From: Smittium mucronatum
Taxonomy: Eukaryota > Kickxellomycota > Harpellomycetes > Harpellales > Legeriomycetaceae
NCBI GenBank assembly: GCA_001953115.1
Contig: LSSL01000532.1
Location: 7,178 to 27,988, forward strand
Direction: 5' to 3'
Length of the DNA: 20,811 bases
Within the stretch, counting starts at the first letter, position 1. Every line of letters starts with the position of its first letter. Below, one piece after another: positions 19,463-20,811 of the stretch. The notes beneath the pieces are model-generated. The model saw only the letters and a program-made list of their open reading frames with translations, had not been told where the DNA came from and did not search any database. Position numbers and translations under genes: made by a program.

Positions 19463-19611
19463 TTTGAAATAAAATTAGTTGAAAATCGCTTAGATAATTG
19501 AATTTTATAATTTGATAAAAAAATTCATTAGTCGAAAACAGATTAAAATAGTCGAATATAGCTCAATTTGTTGAAATTAGCCTAGAATAGTTGAATAAAA
19601 ACTTATATGCC
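19463..19611 (-). repeat. Right TIR of element C
   Basis: Read on the minus strand it begins GGCATATAAGTTTTTATTC at 19611 and contains AGGCTAATTTCAACAAATTG. It carries TAGTCGAA words at about 19531 and 19549 that resemble the motif of element A. Confidence 0.6.
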
Positions 19612-20128
19612 GAAATTTATACTTTAAAATAAATTATTACTAATGTGAGATTTTAGATATCAAATTAATCATAATATTAATTCTCAATTATCAATACGAA
19701 ATAAATTTTCTTAAAAAGTTAATCTTTTTATAAATTTCTTACAAAATGAATCCATAAATATTGGTATTTCAACTTCGACACGCTTAAGAAAATATTTAAT
19801 TTCAGGGATCATATTTATTTAACCCCATTTTTTCAATATTTTATTGGTCTGAATAATATATTTTGATTTTTTTACCTACAATTTCAGGGTTTCCGTCTAA
19901 GATCAGAATTAACATTCAATCAGGTGAAATTTTTTATTAATTAACCAATAAATTTTCTCAATTTTGAGAACTTCTTCCAAAATTCCAATACTGTATCCAA
20001 ATAGGAGTCGAAATATTCCCAAAAAAGTCAAAAATTATTTTTCAGGGAAAACAATAGTAAATTGGAAAATTATATTTGAATTATTAAAGAAATTACACAA
20101 CAGGGAAATAAAAGCATATATCCAATGC
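19612..20128. other. Spacer between element C and the LTR retrotransposon
   Basis: No gene is supported. A 99-codon open run (19964-20260, TTG at the left) crosses the inferred LTR boundary, has no known motif and is judged spurious. Base composition becomes less AT-biased from about 19980 onward. Confidence 0.45.
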
Positions 20129-20360
20129 TGTAATGATCCAATCATTATTGATTACGCACATTACCCCTTGATTAAAGTTTCATATTATCTATTAGCAATT
20201 TACCTCTCATCCTTTATAAACAGCTCGCATTCCCACTTTTTGGAATGCAAGCTTTTCAATTAGTTTTCTTATCCTTTCATTCCTCCTTCGTTTGAAATAT
20301 ACCTTAGTCAGAATAAAATTATATCCCTAGTATTTTCCAAGAACCGCTAGGACCCTTACA
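20129..20360 (+). mobile_element. Probable 5' LTR of a Ty3/Gypsy-type retrotransposon
   Basis: An inferred 232-bp LTR. It begins TGTAATG and ends CCCTTACA, giving the usual TG...CA ends with a 5-bp inverted repeat TGTAA/TTACA. It contains a TATA box at 20215-20220, about 145 bp before the end, and lies 109 bp upstream of the gag start. The sequence after 20360 does not begin with TGG, so no standard tRNA primer-binding site is visible; the element may use another priming mode or the LTR limits may be off. The 3' LTR, needed to confirm the limits, lies outside the window. Confidence 0.4.
20215..20220 (+). promoter_or_regulatory. Candidate TATA box in the LTR
   Basis: TATAAA in the context CCTTTATAAACAGC, in the part of the inferred LTR where U3 promoters sit. 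A second TATA-rich run, TATATATATATA, lies at about 20431-20442, closer to the gag start. Which of them is used cannot be told. Confidence 0.35.
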
Positions 20361-20469
20361 ATTTGAAAAGCTTCTTTTCCATCTCCTCTTTCTTCTTTTT
20401 ACCTCCTTTCCAACCCACATTTTTTTTAGTATATATATATACCTATCAGTGAAAATTACTTTTATAAAA
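20361..20469 (+). other. Leader of the LTR element with a long pyrimidine tract
   Basis: The region 20371-20413 is almost pure C/T on the + strand. It is followed by a TATATA run and an A-rich stretch directly before the ATG (TATAAAAATG), a favourable eukaryotic start context. This is consistent with a 5' untranslated leader. Confidence 0.45.
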
Positions 20470-20811
20470 ATGAGTAACATAAATTTCAACCAATCCGCCG
20501 GTTCCCGAGACTTTTACCCCCAGCTTAACAACCCGAACATTGAGAACAATCCTGAGCTCGATAATAACCCTGAATCCCTAAACCATGAAGTCCTGAACAA
20601 TACCCCAGCACCAATTATCCAGTTAAACGCCCCAGGAATTATTCCTGACAGTAAGCTTAGGCTTCCTGACGCTGTTCGTTTTGACGGTAGCCCAAACAAC
20701 TACCAGGAATTTATGTCTAGTATGAGTCTCTACTTTTGGGCGCGCCCAGAAGTATTCAACGACGACCGTAACAGAATCTTGTACATCGGAGCCCACCTTA
20801 CAGGTTCAGCC
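20470..20811 (+). CDS. gag: Ty3/Gypsy-type Gag (capsid) protein, N-terminal part, cut by window end
   Basis: Gag is the structural capsid protein of LTR retrotransposons and assembles the virus-like particle that packages the RNA. From the ATG at 20470 the frame is open for 114 codons to the window edge, with no stop or frameshift. Residues 1-55 are a low-complexity N-terminus rich in Asn, Pro and Glu (NNPNIENNPELDNNPE). From about residue 60 the start of the retrotransposon Gag domain appears: LRLPDAVRFDGSPNNYQEFM, then LYFWARPEVF, DDRNRILYIGAHLTGSA, matching the family pattern P..F.G....F..F......F......D...I.Y....L.G.A. The expected W after that lies beyond the window. Codons have far higher GC than the rest of the window and use C or G at many third positions, so this is a recent, probably intact copy. 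The minus-strand open frame over it is a shadow. Confidence 0.85.
   Translation, partial: MSNINFNQSAGSRDFYPQLNNPNIENNPELDNNPESLNHEVLNNTPAPIIQLNAPGIIPDSKLRLPDAVRFDGSPNNYQEFMSSMSLYFWARPEVFNDDRNRILYIGAHLTGSA

Larger units (their letters stand above)
14921..19611. mobile_element. Decayed autonomous-size TIR DNA transposon C, interrupted by element D
   Basis: The arms 14921-15066 and 19463-19611 align as inverted repeats at about 70-75% by eye, with exact shared words AAATTGAGCTA, CTAAT and AAGCGATTTTC. Both ends start GG when read inward. Outside the ends, TAAATTTA (14913-14920) and GAAATTTA (19612-19619) match at 7 of 8 positions, suggesting an 8-bp target-site duplication, but the word is nearly palindromic and could also be a TIR extension. 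Without the nested 1388-bp insertion (plus its 10-bp duplication) the element is about 3.3 kb, enough for a transposase. It contains a zinc-finger fragment and a DUF4371/hAT-like fragment on the + strand. The arms carry the same TCGACTA-like motif as element A, suggesting a family link. Confidence 0.6.

Noticed and set aside
19964..20263. 99-codon open + strand frame
   Set aside because: TTG at the left, no motif, and it crosses the inferred LTR boundary and TATA box.
20514..20699. Gly/Ser/Leu-rich minus-strand open frame
   Set aside because: It is the shadow of the gag frame, which has a recognisable domain.

Overview
The window is extremely AT-rich (about three quarters A+T by eye) and holds almost no intact genes. 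Everything recognisable is transposon-derived: a decayed LINE of the Tad/I-like type with a C-terminal zf-RVT knuckle, a decayed Mutator-like (MULE) transposase, a decayed zinc-finger plus DUF4371/hAT-like protein, several elements with long terminal inverted repeats (TIRs), and at the right edge the start of an intact Ty3/Gypsy-type gag. This mix suggests a nuclear, gene-poor, repeat-rich region of a fungus, perhaps an early-diverging lineage with a low-GC genome; the taxonomic guess is inference only. No tRNA, rRNA, CRISPR or prokaryotic signal was seen.

Layout. 1-1115: AT-rich sequence with a small GC-rich island of three compact palindromes (86-138) and an 80-codon open minus-strand frame of unknown nature (513-752). 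1123-3163: degenerate TIR element built from copies of a short TCGACTA motif, with a TG-rich core. 3164-4745: second TIR element with about 300-bp TIRs, roughly 80% alike by eye. 5223-10324: a LINE in + orientation with ORF1 start, endonuclease, reverse transcriptase and zf-RVT parts still legible but full of stops and frameshifts. 10325-11950: AT-rich with two hairpins. 11952-12668: MULE transposase pseudogene in one frame. 13590-14720: T+G-biased stretch with repeated motifs. 14921-19611: TIR element holding a zinc-finger and DUF4371-like pseudogene, itself interrupted at 16091-17478 by a younger 1388-bp TIR element with a perfect 10-bp target-site duplication. 20129-20811: probable 5' LTR, leader and gag of a young LTR retrotransposon, where base composition abruptly becomes balanced and codons look used.

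How it fits together: the window is a layered graveyard. The oldest layers (LINE, MULE, 14921-19611 element) have many stop codons. The 16091-17478 insertion still has TIRs about 85-90% alike and an exact duplication, and the gag at the end is uninterrupted, so it is the youngest and possibly active layer. Stops in the LINE arise by transversions as well as transitions, so the decay does not look like pure C-to-T RIP. The inverted-repeat pairs were found by reading and hand alignment; lengths and identities are estimates.
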